NCBI RefSeq assembly: GCF_046237625.1
Contig: NZ_CP143545.1
Coordinates: forward strand, 2,418,001 to 2,482,000
Origin: Paraperibacillus esterisolvens
GTDB lineage: Bacteria; Bacillota; Bacilli; Bacillales; DSM-1321
Direction: 5' to 3'
DNA: 64,000 bases
A program made the position numbers and the translations under genes. Each line of letters starts with the position of its first letter. The stretch's first letter is position 1. Below, one piece after another: positions 26,461 to 34,865 of the stretch. The notes under the pieces were generated by a model that saw only the letters and a list, made by a program, of their open reading frames with translations, had not been told where the DNA came from and searched no databases.

Positions 26461-26682
26461 AGTGAACGCCTCCTTTAAAAGCAGTACCATATTAACAATC
26501 CATCTGAACCTTCTGGATTTGGATAAAAATGTTATTCAATACTTACCTTCGAAAAATAACGGCTCATTATTCAAAGGCTGTTGTTTTTAATGCAAAAGTT
26601 TACCGGTTTAAAACTTACTCAAAAAGGAAAGGAGTAAGATAGTTATACATAAATCGGACAGTTTGCAGGAGGTCATGGGAAC

Positions 26683-27783
26683 GTGTGGATTAATAGGCCA
26701 TTTTTTAAGTATGCTTTAGGAATTATCCTTTGTTTGATCATCATTTTATTGTTTGGAAAAATTGATTATTTTTTAGGTCCGATTCAACAGTTCCTTGCAA
26801 CAATGTTCTTTCCCATTCTGATAGCGGGGCTTCTTTATTATCTGATTCGGCCAGTTGTGAGAATATTATCAAAATTCCTGCCGAAGCCTGTCAGCATTCT
26901 ATTGGTATATGCAATCCTGTTTGGCTCCATATATCTTCTCATTTATTTATTCGGCCCTGCTATAGCGGATCAAATCAAGAATTTGATGGAAGAGCTGCCA
27001 AGGAAGCTGAAGGAGCTGACCTCACAGTCTGAAGAGACCATGAACCGGCATCACTTGAATTTTTTCCAAGGCGGTGATCTCCAGGAAAAGGCGCTTAAGT
27101 ATTTCCAATCTTTCTCGCAGTATGCTTCTAAAAATCTGATGCAGCTGTTCACCACCATCACAAGCATTGCAGCAGTTCTGATTGTAGTCCCATTCATCCT
27201 TTTTTATTTTTTAAAGGATGACGAAAAATTGAAGCCTTTTCTGTTGAAATCCCTGCCAAAAGAACATGAAACAGAGGGAAATAAAATCCTGCAGGATGTG
27301 GACAAAACATTATCCACTTACATAACTGGGCAGTTCATCATCGCATTTGTTGATGGTGTGCTTATGTATATAGGATACTTAATCATCGGTCTCGATTATG
27401 CCCTTGTACTGGCAGTATTTGCGATGTTCCTGACTATTGTCCCGTTTGCCGGTCCCCTGCTCGGCATTATCCCGGCCCTTTTCATAGCCTTGCAGGCAGA
27501 TTCATATATGGCCTTGAAAGTCTTGATTGTCCTTGCTGCGGTTCAGCAGCTGGAGGGGCATCTTGTAACACCGAATGTCATGGGAAAACGTCTGAACATC
27601 CATCCTCTGACGATTATATTGCTCCTATTGGCAGCAGGCTCGGTATTCGGGTTCCTCGGAATTCTGATATCCATACCCCTATATTCTGTGCTAAAGACTT
27701 TAATACAAAACTTCAGGCTTTTCTATCGTCTGCGGCAGAAAAAAGGATATGTCCCGGATTCCATCCTTAATGATAAAAAATAG
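26683..27783 (+). CDS. AI-2E family transporter
   Basis: The 366-residue protein has about seven membrane helices: two pairs at the N-terminus, a soluble region (about 95-160), then three to four helices toward the C-terminus. The family hallmark FAGPLLGIIPALFIA and the segment LEGHLVTPNVMGKRLNIHPL are present. Relatives include TqsA, cation antiporters and the Bacillus YueF/YvbJ group, so the name reflects the family and not a proven substrate. The start codon is GTG, supported by CAGGAGG 9 bases upstream. Confidence 0.88.
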   Translation: MWINRPFFKYALGIILCLIIILLFGKIDYFLGPIQQFLATMFFPILIAGLLYYLIRPVVRILSKFLPKPVSILLVYAILFGSIYLLIYLFGPAIADQIKNLMEELPRKLKELTSQSEETMNRHHLNFFQGGDLQEKALKYFQSFSQYASKNLMQLFTTITSIAAVLIVVPFILFYFLKDDEKLKPFLLKSLPKEHETEGNKILQDVDKTLSTYITGQFIIAFVDGVLMYIGYLIIGLDYALVLAVFAMFLTIVPFAGPLLGIIPALFIALQADSYMALKVLIVLAAVQQLEGHLVTPNVMGKRLNIHPLTIILLLLAAGSVFGFLGILISIPLYSVLKTLIQNFRLFYRLRQKKGYVPDSILNDKK

Positions 27784-27799
27784 AATTCTTAAATTTATT

Positions 27800-27824
27800 G
27801 TTTTGGAACTGATACGCAGGGAAA
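27800..27824 (+). promoter_or_regulatory. Candidate sigma-B promoter
   Basis: GTTTTG, 13 bases, GGGAAA resembles the sigma-B consensus (GTTTAA, 12-14, GGGTAT). It lies 33 bases before the small gene at 27857. Confidence 0.35.
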
Positions 27825-27856
27825 AGGTATAGAAACATCTAAAGGAGGCAGCTCTT

Positions 27857-28024
27857 ATGGATAAAAATGTACAGAAAAAAGAAGAAAAACAAGAAAACTT
27901 AATGGAAGCCGAGAGAGAATTCCAGGATTATGGAAATAACGCACAGGCTCCATCCGGTGATGCAAAAGGCAGGGTGCCAGATCAACAGCATAGAATAAAG
28001 GATCAGGAAAATTTAAGAAAATAA
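27857..28024 (+). CDS. Small hydrophilic protein (55 aa)
   Basis: The very hydrophilic, Lys/Glu/Gln-rich peptide (MDKNVQKKEEKQENLMEAER, ending QENLRK) has no hydrophobic core and is likely disordered, resembling small general-stress or desiccation-type proteins. AAAGGAGG lies 8 bases before the ATG, and a perfect terminator follows 11 bases after the stop. A sigma-B-like promoter upstream fits the stress idea. No named family recognised. Confidence 0.7.
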   Translation: MDKNVQKKEEKQENLMEAEREFQDYGNNAQAPSGDAKGRVPDQQHRIKDQENLRK

Positions 28025-28035
28025 CTATATAAATT

Positions 28036-28066
28036 GGATACCCCAGATGAGGGGGTATCCTTTTTT
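28036..28066 (+). terminator. Terminator after the 27857 gene
   Basis: Perfect 9-bp stem GGATACCCC/GGGGTATCC with a 7-nt loop and six T residues. Confidence 0.9.
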
Positions 28067-28225
28067 CATTGGCAGAAGCGGAGCAGGACTGCCGGTTGGA
28101 TAAAATATGAATTAAATGATGAGTACATTCAATTCGGCATTTTCGTATTATAAAACCGCGATGAGCCAGAGTCATCGGCTACTCTTCGAATGTGTTACAC
28201 GCAAACCTTACACGCCTTCGTGAAA

Positions 28226-28843
28226 TCACTCTATCAGCCGGAATAAGGTCGAGAGAGCGATCCCCCATACTATGATAGCGGAGCATTTATTGAGGATCCC
28301 CGTCATTTTGCCGCTTTCATCAAGCTTTTGAAAGTATCGCCCTGCAACGGCAAGGCTGAAAAACCACATCCATGAAACAGCGATACAGGAGCAGGCAAAA
28401 AGGAGTCTGTCAAAATCCTCATATTGAAGTGAGCTGCTTCCAATCACCACTACCGTGTCGAGAATGGCATGGGGATTAAGGAGGGATACCGAGGCTGTGA
28501 AGATGACTTGTCTTTTTATATCCGGACTCTCACCCATCTCCTGCCCGACTGGTTGAGAATTCCATATCGTGACTCCCATATACAGCAGAAAAAGGACTCC
28601 TGCTGCAGAAATGGCAGTCTCTATTAAGGGGTGTGCCGTGACCAGCACTGAGATGCCCCCCACTGAAAGTGAAATGAGTATAGTATCGCAGACTGAGGCT
28701 GTAAGAACAGCTGGAAGTGCCAGTAAAAGGGATTTTTGTTGTGCTCCTTGCTGAAAAATAAAAATGTTTTGGATACCTAAAGGCAAAATCAGTCCGAAGG
28801 CAAGCATAACTCCTGATAAAATAATTGATAACAATGTTCCCAT
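28226..28843 (-). CDS. LysE/ArgO family amino-acid exporter
   Basis: The 205-residue protein has six predicted membrane helices, the N-terminal signature LPLGIQNIFIFQQG of the LysE/ArgO superfamily, and the conserved SLLNPHAILDTVVVIG segment in the fourth helix. It probably exports basic amino acids; the substrate is inferred. The ATG at 28843 directly abuts AAAAGG, so a TTG three codons later (28834) is an alternative with better spacing. No lysine riboswitch or ArgP-like regulator is seen beside it. Confidence 0.87.
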   Translation of the reverse strand: MGTLLSIILSGVMLAFGLILPLGIQNIFIFQQGAQQKSLLLALPAVLTASVCDTILISLSVGGISVLVTAHPLIETAISAAGVLFLLYMGVTIWNSQPVGQEMGESPDIKRQVIFTASVSLLNPHAILDTVVVIGSSSLQYEDFDRLLFACSCIAVSWMWFFSLAVAGRYFQKLDESGKMTGILNKCSAIIVWGIALSTLFRLIE

Positions 28844-29073
28844 CCTTTTATAAACTATTGTTTTCCTATACTTACATATAAAACAAACCCATTTTCAAAC
28901 AGCCAGCAATACCGCCTTTTTTCGACAATCAGCACTTTTCTTGTCAGACCCTGCGGTTTCCCGAGAAATAATGGCATTATAGCCAGCGTGCAAAATGAAT
29001 GAAACTTCCTTTGCTGCCCAGTATAATGAGAAACTAGAAGATTGTTTGAATCAGATAGAGGTATAACGTTGTC

Positions 29074-29864
29074 ATGTTTGAAGCATGGTTTCTGCAGAAG
29101 GAAACATTACCAGGTTCTTTTTATACTAAAAATAAAATGGATAAAGTTTTGAATGATCAGCACTCACTGACAATCAGGACCATTGCGCATGCTTTTTTAG
29201 GCAGCTGTCCTGAATTTGACCAAAAAGTAACAGATTGGGCAGAAACAGTGGCAACAAGCAGGATAGAAAATAAACTCCCATTCATGAGGTCATTGAAGCC
29301 CTGAGCAAAACCCGGGCAACTATCTGGAAGTTTACCCGAGCGATTTTGCCTTGAGAACGAGGCAGAAATTACAGCTGAAATCATCATTAAATGGACGAGG
29401 TATTCAACTCCGCATTTGACCGCCTGGTATATGAATTTTCTGCCAGGTATCATCATCAACTGGCTGCCAGCAGGCTGACCGCACAGGCATCCCTGATCAC
29501 TGAATTAAGCACACCTATCATACCGATACTGGAGGAAGTCGCCGTATTGCCCATCGTAGGGGATATTGATACTGCACGGGCACGTTCCTTCCTTGAGCTT
29601 GCACAAAAAAATGCCAGGAAAATGGGATACGCCAGTTATTTATTGATATCTCTGGTGTTTCGCTCGTAGATACAATGTTGGCCAATGAGATGTATAAGCT
29701 GCATTAAGGTCCTTTCACTGCTTGGAGTAAAAACATTCATTTCCGGGATGAAGCCGACAGCAGCTCAAATCTCCATTCAGCTTGGCCTGAATTTTACTGC
29801 AGTACCAACCTTCAGCTCACTGAAGCAGGCTCTGGCAATCACGGGTGTCGGCAGCAATAATTAA
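29074..29864 (+). pseudogene. Decayed RsbR-type stressosome gene
   Basis: Pieces in different frames line up with RsbR paralogues: an N-terminal piece (FDQKVTDWAETVATSRIENK), PIHEVIEALSKTRATIWKFT in another frame, a central piece ending PIIPILEEVAVLPIVGDIDT and MGYASYLL, then ISGVSLVDTMLANEMYKL, and a C-terminal piece (LGVKTFISGMKPTAAQISIQ to the stop at 29864). At least four frame changes separate them, so no functional protein can be made. The intact paralogue at 9466-10305 shares the same domain order. Confidence 0.88.
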
Positions 29865-29945
29865 AAGAGATCTCACAATGGAGAGGATTGCCTCAGTTCA
29901 TGTAAGAGCCGGACTGCAATCTTTTCTTTTTTTTCAGCCCTCAAG

Positions 29946-29980
29946 TAAAAGGAGTCCAGAAACAAAATGTTCCGAACTCC
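29946..29980 (-). terminator. Terminator after the YdcZ-type gene
   Basis: On the minus strand a 13-bp stem (GGAGTTCGGAACA against TGTTTCTGGACTCC, some wobble or bulge) is followed by TTTTACTT. Confidence 0.7.
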
Positions 29981-29996
29981 TGGGCAAAATCCTGCC

Positions 29997-30431
29997 TTAT
30001 TTCTTATTAAACAAATAGAGAGAAGCAAATAAAAGCAATATGCCCATTATTTTCTTCACATTGATCGGGTCCCTTACTCCTCCCATTAATCCGTAATGGT
30101 CTATAAGCAGGCCAAGGATCATCTGTCCGGCAATCACGGCCACGAAGGTTGCTGCTACACCGATCTTGGGAACCGTGAGCACCATTACAAATACATAAAA
30201 CGCCCCGAGGAGTCCCCCCAGAAGCTGCCACTTAGGAACTGATCCAACCGCCAGTAAATTCCCTTTTCCAAAAAACACCAAAACGAAGAATAGGACGGTT
30301 GTACCTAGTAAAAATGAGACAAAAGCAGCCTCAATGGATCCTGCTTTCTTGCCTAGAGCCCCGTTCACCTGTGCCTGCACAGCAATGGCAAGTCCCCCGA
30401 TGAACGCCAATAAAGGAAATAGTGCTTTCAT
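29997..30431 (-). CDS. YdcZ-type DMT transporter (DUF606)
   Basis: The 144-residue protein has five hydrophobic helices. The half-size DMT pattern starts LAFIGGLAIAVQAQVNGALG and ends LLLFASLYLFNKK, matching DUF606/YdcZ proteins, which function as dimers. Substrate unknown. The ATG at 30431 is preferred over an upstream TTG because GGGAG lies 9 bases before it. It is 90 bases downstream of the methyltransferase gene with no terminator between, so the S-box riboswitch probably controls it too. Confidence 0.85.
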   Translation of the reverse strand: MKALFPLLAFIGGLAIAVQAQVNGALGKKAGSIEAAFVSFLLGTTVLFFVLVFFGKGNLLAVGSVPKWQLLGGLLGAFYVFVMVLTVPKIGVAATFVAVIAGQMILGLLIDHYGLMGGVRDPINVKKIMGILLLFASLYLFNKK

Positions 30432-30520
30432 TGTCAATGTCTCCCTGCCAATCTAAATTTAAGCTGCATAGTTAAATGACAGCTTCATTCATCCGCTTTA
30501 ATGCCGCTGCCCTGATCCAA

Positions 30521-31627
30521 TCATTGATCCCAGACTTCATTGGCAATTTGACGGACCAGTCGTATCTTTTCCCATTGCTGCTCTTCAGTCAGGATGTTGC
30601 CTTCCTCGGTTGAAGCGAAACCGCATTGCGGACTCAGACATAGCTGCTGGATCGGGAGATAGGAAGCTGCCTCCTGAATGCGGGTTTTAATATATTCGGG
30701 ATCTTCCAGTTCGCCGAATTTTGAAGTGATCAAACCAAGGACAATTTTGAGGTCTTTCCGGTTCACATGACGCAAGGGTTCAAAGCTTCCTGAGCGGTCA
30801 TCATCAAACTCCAGGAACAGCCCATCGACATCCAGGCCTCCAAAAATGATTTCAGACACATAATCATAGCCTCCGCTTGACATATATGTTGAGCGGAAGT
30901 TTCCGCGGCAGATATGCATGGTGATGGCCATATCAGAAGGTTTCTTGGAGATGGCCTCGTTCACGGCCTTAGCAAAAAGCAGCGCCAGCTCTTCTGGATC
31001 GTCTCCCCGCTCCCTCAGTTTCTGTCTGCCTTCTTCCGACAGGAAGGCAGCCCAGGATGTATCATCCAGCTGCAAGTATCTGCATCCTGCTTCATAAAAT
31101 GCTTGTATGGCTTTTTGGTAGGCAGTGACCAAATCGGTAAACAGCTGGTCTTTCTCGGGATATACGTCCTCATCAATGACTGCACGCAAAAGCAGCATAT
31201 TAGGGCTTGGTATAGTAAATTTGGCCAGATGGCTTCCAGCTGCTTTTTGCAAGAATTCAAAATGACCAATCATTTCATGTTCCTCAAACTCTATTCTCCC
31301 AGTGACCCTGAGTCCATGCGCCTTTGTCTGTACGCCTTTAAATTGCAGCCCGGTTTCTGGTTCGAAAAGTTCGACACCCTTAAGGCCGGCGAGAAAGTCA
31401 AAATGCCACCATGCCCTCCTGAACTCTCCGTCTGTAACTGCAGAAAGCCCGGCTTGCTTTTGTTTTTCTACTAATTTTATGATTTCTTCATCTTCAATCC
31501 TGCGCAGCTCCGCTTCAGTAATTTCTCCTGCTGATTTTTTCTGCCTTGCCTGCTTGAGACGCTCCGGACGAAGGAAGCTGCCGACATGATCTGCTTTAAA
31601 TGGTGCCTTTAGTATAGTTTTTTCCAT
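30521..31627 (-). CDS. MetE-like cobalamin-independent methyltransferase (YxjG/YxjH type)
   Basis: The 368-residue protein corresponds to the C-terminal catalytic half of MetE. Zinc ligands appear as His and Cys in MHICRGNFRS and Cys in LSPQCGFAS. The homocysteine-binding Asp/Glu are in the LQLDDTSWA segment. B. subtilis YxjG/YxjH are annotated as methionine synthases of this type but are half-size and may use a methyl donor other than methyl-tetrahydrofolate triglutamate. Control by a SAM riboswitch confirms a role in methionine or sulfur metabolism. AAAAGGAGAT precedes the start. Confidence 0.92.
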   Translation of the reverse strand: MEKTILKAPFKADHVGSFLRPERLKQARQKKSAGEITEAELRRIEDEEIIKLVEKQKQAGLSAVTDGEFRRAWWHFDFLAGLKGVELFEPETGLQFKGVQTKAHGLRVTGRIEFEEHEMIGHFEFLQKAAGSHLAKFTIPSPNMLLLRAVIDEDVYPEKDQLFTDLVTAYQKAIQAFYEAGCRYLQLDDTSWAAFLSEEGRQKLRERGDDPEELALLFAKAVNEAISKKPSDMAITMHICRGNFRSTYMSSGGYDYVSEIIFGGLDVDGLFLEFDDDRSGSFEPLRHVNRKDLKIVLGLITSKFGELEDPEYIKTRIQEAASYLPIQQLCLSPQCGFASTEEGNILTEEQQWEKIRLVRQIANEVWDQ

Positions 31628-31680
31628 TTTTAAATCTCCTTTTTATGTATTTGCCATGTGGTGAAGAAGCAATTCCTGCA

Positions 31681-31713
31681 ATAAAAAACGCCCTTCCTTT
31701 AAAAGGAAGAGCG
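31681..31713 (-). terminator. S-box expression-platform terminator
   Basis: CGCTCTTCC/GGAAGGGCG stem with an A/T-rich tip and six T residues on the minus strand. Its 5' arm can instead pair with GGAAGAGC just after the aptamer, forming the antiterminator when SAM is absent. Confidence 0.9.
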
Positions 31714-31740
31714 AAATTCATTAACTGTAAAGCAGGCTCT

Positions 31741-31843
31741 TCCTTATCTTGCAGATAAAAATCTGCAGGATTTAGCACCGTCTGTAAAAACAGGGGTTGC
31801 CGGGTTTCATAGGGCCATTCCCTCCACCACTCTTGATAAGGCT
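31741..31843 (-). ncRNA. SAM riboswitch (S-box)
   Basis: On the minus strand the conserved S-box blocks appear in order: CTTATCAAGAG, GGTGGAGGGA, GGCCC.ATGAAACCCGGCAACC, GGTGCTAAATCC and the closing GATAAG of helix P1. A terminator follows about 30 nt later. High SAM stabilises P1 and allows termination before the MetE-like gene; low SAM allows read-through. Confidence 0.97.
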
Positions 31844-31912
31844 TATGTATTCATTTATTTGAATATTATATATCTTTCATCTAGTGAAGTAAACGGTTAT
31901 GCCTGAAAACAG

Positions 31913-32030
31913 GAAAAATAAAAGAGGCCTGGTAAACCAGGCCTCTTCGCGTATTGAGGCGGACAGCCGCACTCCACATAGTGCGTACCCGGAGGTATGC
32001 TGTCCGGCTTACACAACTCAGCTCATCGCT
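31913..32030 (-). ncRNA. Candidate small RNA with three-way junction
   Basis: On the minus strand a good promoter (32036-32064) leads into about 118 nt ending in a perfect 9-bp terminator stem (GAGGCCTGG/CCAGGCCTC, TAAA-type loop) and a T-rich run. The body folds by eye into an 8-bp closing stem (31960-31967 with 31999-32006) enclosing two hairpins. One is TACC-TCCG-GGTA, a UNCG-type tetraloop. The other is GCACT/AGTGC with a 6-nt loop. There is no open frame of note. It could also be the processed 3' end of ohr. No known RNA family recognised. Confidence 0.5.
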
Positions 32031-32035
32031 ATAAT

Positions 32036-32064
32036 AATATAACATATTGGCATGTTTAAGGCAA
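32036..32064 (-). promoter_or_regulatory. Sigma-A promoter for the candidate small RNA
   Basis: The minus strand reads TTGCCT, 17 bases, TATATT, starting just inside the ohr 3' flank. Transcription would start near 32030. Confidence 0.55.
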
Positions 32065-32071
32065 TTACTAT

Positions 32072-32494
32072 TTATTGCGCATTCACTTTTAATTGAACAT
32101 CGATATTGCCCCGTGTTGCTTTAGAGTACGGGCAGACCTGATGAGCCTGCTCTACGAGGCTTTGTGCCTCTTCCTGGGAAATTCCTTCAACATCTACATT
32201 CAATACAACCCCAAGCTTGAATCCTCCATCAGATTCATCTTTTAAGAGGCTGACTTCTGCGGCTACCACTGGTTCGACCTTTACCTTCTGTTTCCCGGCC
32301 ACCAGGCCAAGCGCAGAATTAAAGCAAGCTGCATATCCCGCTGCGAAAAGGGCTTCAGGATTTGTGCCATTGCCGCCATCCCCATTCAAAGCCTTGGGGC
32401 TTGCCAGCTGAAAATCGATAACGCCGTCATCTGAACGGACAGTACCCTCTCTTCCGCCCCTTGAAGTTGCTTTAGCTGTAAATAATACACTCAT
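32072..32494 (-). CDS. Organic hydroperoxide resistance protein (Ohr/OsmC family)
   Basis: The 140-residue thiol peroxidase has the two redox cysteines in AAGYAACFNSAL and HQVCPYSKAT, plus the conserved Arg/Glu region near NPEALFAAGY. It reduces organic hydroperoxides in the cytoplasm. Sequence fits the OhrA/OhrB group. GAAGGAGGTTTC precedes the start. No OhrR regulator gene is adjacent, so it could be the sigma-B-controlled OhrB type or be regulated from elsewhere. Confidence 0.94.
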   Translation of the reverse strand: MSVLFTAKATSRGGREGTVRSDDGVIDFQLASPKALNGDGGNGTNPEALFAAGYAACFNSALGLVAGKQKVKVEPVVAAEVSLLKDESDGGFKLGVVLNVDVEGISQEEAQSLVEQAHQVCPYSKATRGNIDVQLKVNAQ

Positions 32495-32642
32495 TTTATG
32501 AAACCTCCTTCAAATTGAATCCAGTACTAGTTTTCCCTTTCTTGTCCCGCTCAAACACCCTGCTGCAGATATATATGGTTTAAGCCGTGACATTCCCGCC
32601 CATTAGCTATAGAATAAAACATTATTCAGAAAACTATAAAGG

Positions 32643-33578
32643 TTGAAAGAAGATGAGACTTTGCGTACATACCAAATTTACCTGATTTTATTCGCTGTCA
32701 TGATCCCGTGGGGTCTTAATGTTACAGCGACCAAGCTTTTGGTGGAAAGTTTCATGCCCCTGACCATGACAGCCTTCAGAATCTTTACTGCCGGCATCAC
32801 TGTCATGCTGATTCTTCTGGTCATCAAAAAATTCCGGCTTCCAGCTAAAAATGAATGGAAAATTCTCACACTTGGTGCAGTTTTGAATGTAGCTGCACAC
32901 CATTCTTTCCTGGCGGTCGGTCTCAAGGGAACCACAGCAATTAATGGGGGTCTGATACTCGGCATATCACCTTTGCTTACTGCCATTCTTGCCATCATCT
33001 TTTTAGGAAGCAGGCTGACCATTATAAAGCTGGCTGGTTTCATGATTGGATTATCCGGAGTATTCATAACTGTCATGGACGGCAGTGCAGGCCTTGACGG
33101 CATCAGGCCCGGTGATATAGAGGTCTTTTTATCTATCCTTGTGCAGGCTTTCAGCTTTATCCTTATAAAAAAGGTATCGGAGACCATGGATCCCCGCCTT
33201 CTGACCGGTTATATGATGATCATTGGTTCCGGGATGCTCTTTGTCCTTGCACGAATCATGGAGCCGGAGGGAATGCAGAGCATGGCTGGGGGAAGTCCAT
33301 CTCTGTGGCTGTTATTCCTTCTCTCTGCAGTGATTGCAAGTGCCCTCGGCCATATGATGTATAACTACTGCATCGGGCAGATAGGAGCGGCTGAGGCATC
33401 CATTTTCTTGAATCTCACTCCCTTCTTCTCGCTTCTTGGTGCTGCTCTATTCCTTGGAGAAAAAATAACACTGGTCCATCTGGCAGGCCTGCTGATGATC
33501 ATTACTGGTGTCATTATAGGTTCGGGAGCATACCGGCAGCTGTTCAGCCGTAATAGGAAGATGAACGCCTCAGCTTAG
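32643..33578 (+). CDS. EamA-family DMT transporter
   Basis: The 311-residue protein has ten predicted membrane helices, made of two EamA repeats (about 12-145 and 160-295). The second repeat carries LGHMMYNYCIGQIGAAEASIFLNLTP, typical of the family. It probably exports a small metabolite; substrate unknown. Start codon uncertain: TTG at 32643 has AAAGG immediately before it, while TTG at 32661 has a weak AGAAGATGAG at better spacing. Ends at a bidirectional terminator. Confidence 0.87.
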   Translation: MKEDETLRTYQIYLILFAVMIPWGLNVTATKLLVESFMPLTMTAFRIFTAGITVMLILLVIKKFRLPAKNEWKILTLGAVLNVAAHHSFLAVGLKGTTAINGGLILGISPLLTAILAIIFLGSRLTIIKLAGFMIGLSGVFITVMDGSAGLDGIRPGDIEVFLSILVQAFSFILIKKVSETMDPRLLTGYMMIIGSGMLFVLARIMEPEGMQSMAGGSPSLWLLFLLSAVIASALGHMMYNYCIGQIGAAEASIFLNLTPFFSLLGAALFLGEKITLVHLAGLLMIITGVIIGSGAYRQLFSRNRKMNASA

Positions 33579-33588
33579 ATGGAATTAG

Positions 33589-33618
33589 AAAGAGCCAGCG
33601 GAAAAACGCTGGCTCTTT
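33589..33618. terminator. Bidirectional terminator between EamA gene and ppiB
   Basis: A perfect 12-bp stem (AAAGAGCCAGCG/CGCTGGCTCTTT) with a 6-nt A-rich loop, placed between convergent genes. Confidence 0.85.
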
Positions 33619-33630
33619 CAGTATCTAAAA

Positions 33631-34071
33631 TTATTCTTCTATGATGCGAACTTCCTTCATTACATCGCCCTGGCCGATCTCATCCACATTCTCCATACCT
33701 TCAACCACTTTTCCGAAAACGGTATGTACTCCGTTCAGATGCGGCTGCGGCTCGAATACGATAAAGAATTGAGATCCACCTGTATCTTTACCAGCATGGG
33801 CCATTGAAAGGGAACCTCGCTCGTGCTTGTGAGGATTGCCTTCTGTTTCACATTTGATAGTGTAGCCAGGTCCGCCGGTTCCGCGTCCTTCCGGGCAGCC
33901 TCCCTGTGCTACAAAACCAGGGATTACACGGTGAAAGTTCAAACCATTATAGAAACCTTCATTGATCAGCTTCTCAAAATTGGCAACTGTGCCCGGAGCT
34001 TCGTTTGGAAATAATTCAATCTTAACTTGTCCGCCTTTTTCTAAATCAATTACAGCATATTTACTCATCAT
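33631..34071 (-). CDS. ppiB: Peptidyl-prolyl cis-trans isomerase (cyclophilin type)
   Basis: The 146-residue cytoplasmic cyclophilin speeds proline isomerisation during protein folding. The catalytic Arg is in FHRVIPGFVAQGG, followed by GTGGPGYTIKCE, GSLSMAHAG and the GSQFFIV and LNGVHTVFGKV motifs. Length matches B. subtilis PpiB. AAGGAG lies 6 bases before the first ATG; the second ATG one codon on is also possible. Confidence 0.96.
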   Translation of the reverse strand: MMSKYAVIDLEKGGQVKIELFPNEAPGTVANFEKLINEGFYNGLNFHRVIPGFVAQGGCPEGRGTGGPGYTIKCETEGNPHKHERGSLSMAHAGKDTGGSQFFIVFEPQPHLNGVHTVFGKVVEGMENVDEIGQGDVMKEVRIIEE

Positions 34072-34163
34072 TCATTACTCCTTCCACTACTTAAGAATTC
34101 ATACCTTCATGATTATACTTCAATGTGAATTTAAAAGTAAACTTTCAGGCTGTGCATGACGCT

Positions 34164-34712
34164 TCAGCCGCTCAATTCCCGCAGGGGAGAAAGGGCAGCA
34201 TAAAGATAGTGATCCTTCCAGCGGCCATTGATCAGCAGATATTCACGCATCAAGCCCTCCCTGATAAAACCTGTCTTCTCAAGGACGCGGATCGATGCAG
34301 CATTCTCCGGGGAAACACCGGCTTCCACTCTCCTCAGTTTAAGAGTCTCAAAGGCAAAGTGCAAAAGAAGGGATAAAGCCTCAGTCGCAGCACCCCTCCC
34401 TGTATGAATGCCGTCTACTGAATAACCTGCAGAGGCCGATTGAAAGAAAGCTGTTCTGACATCATAAAGGCTGATGTCGCCGATCAATGTATCATCTTGG
34501 AGAAATATGCCGAAATTATAGGCCCTGCCGCTTTTGAAGGCTTCCTGATCTTCTGCGATTGTCCTCCGCTGCCGTTCTATTGTATAGTAATCCTCTGGCC
34601 TGGCTGGTTCAAAGCATTGCCAGACATCACGGTTCCTGACCAGGAGCTCTGCATAGTCAGCGGCATCTTTTTCCTCGAGGGGCCGTAAGCATATTTGCTT
34701 TCCCTTTAACAT
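34164..34712 (-). CDS. GNAT acetyltransferase (RimJ/YjcK-like)
   Basis: The 182-residue acetyltransferase belongs to the ribosomal-protein N-acetyltransferase group: RPLEEKDAADYAELL at the start, the acetyl-CoA loop SVDGIHTGRGAATEAL, and the C-terminal VSPENAASIRVLEKTGFIRE. It may acetylate an N-terminal amine or a small molecule; target unknown. The start at 34712 is chosen because AGGAGACAT lies just upstream; a longer frame from 34769 has no such signal. Confidence 0.9.
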   Translation of the reverse strand: MLKGKQICLRPLEEKDAADYAELLVRNRDVWQCFEPARPEDYYTIERQRRTIAEDQEAFKSGRAYNFGIFLQDDTLIGDISLYDVRTAFFQSASAGYSVDGIHTGRGAATEALSLLLHFAFETLKLRRVEAGVSPENAASIRVLEKTGFIREGLMREYLLINGRWKDHYLYAALSPLRELSG

Positions 34713-34865
34713 AGCTATGTCTCCTGTCCATATGTGCTTGATTTTCCAAAATAGCTGCCGGTGACTCATTCAACCCGGCTTTCGGATAAAGCGAGTGTTC
34801 TCCGGTGTCCGTTCACATGGAATTACCTGTAAAAGAGCGGCGGCCGGATTTCATATAAGGTTTTA

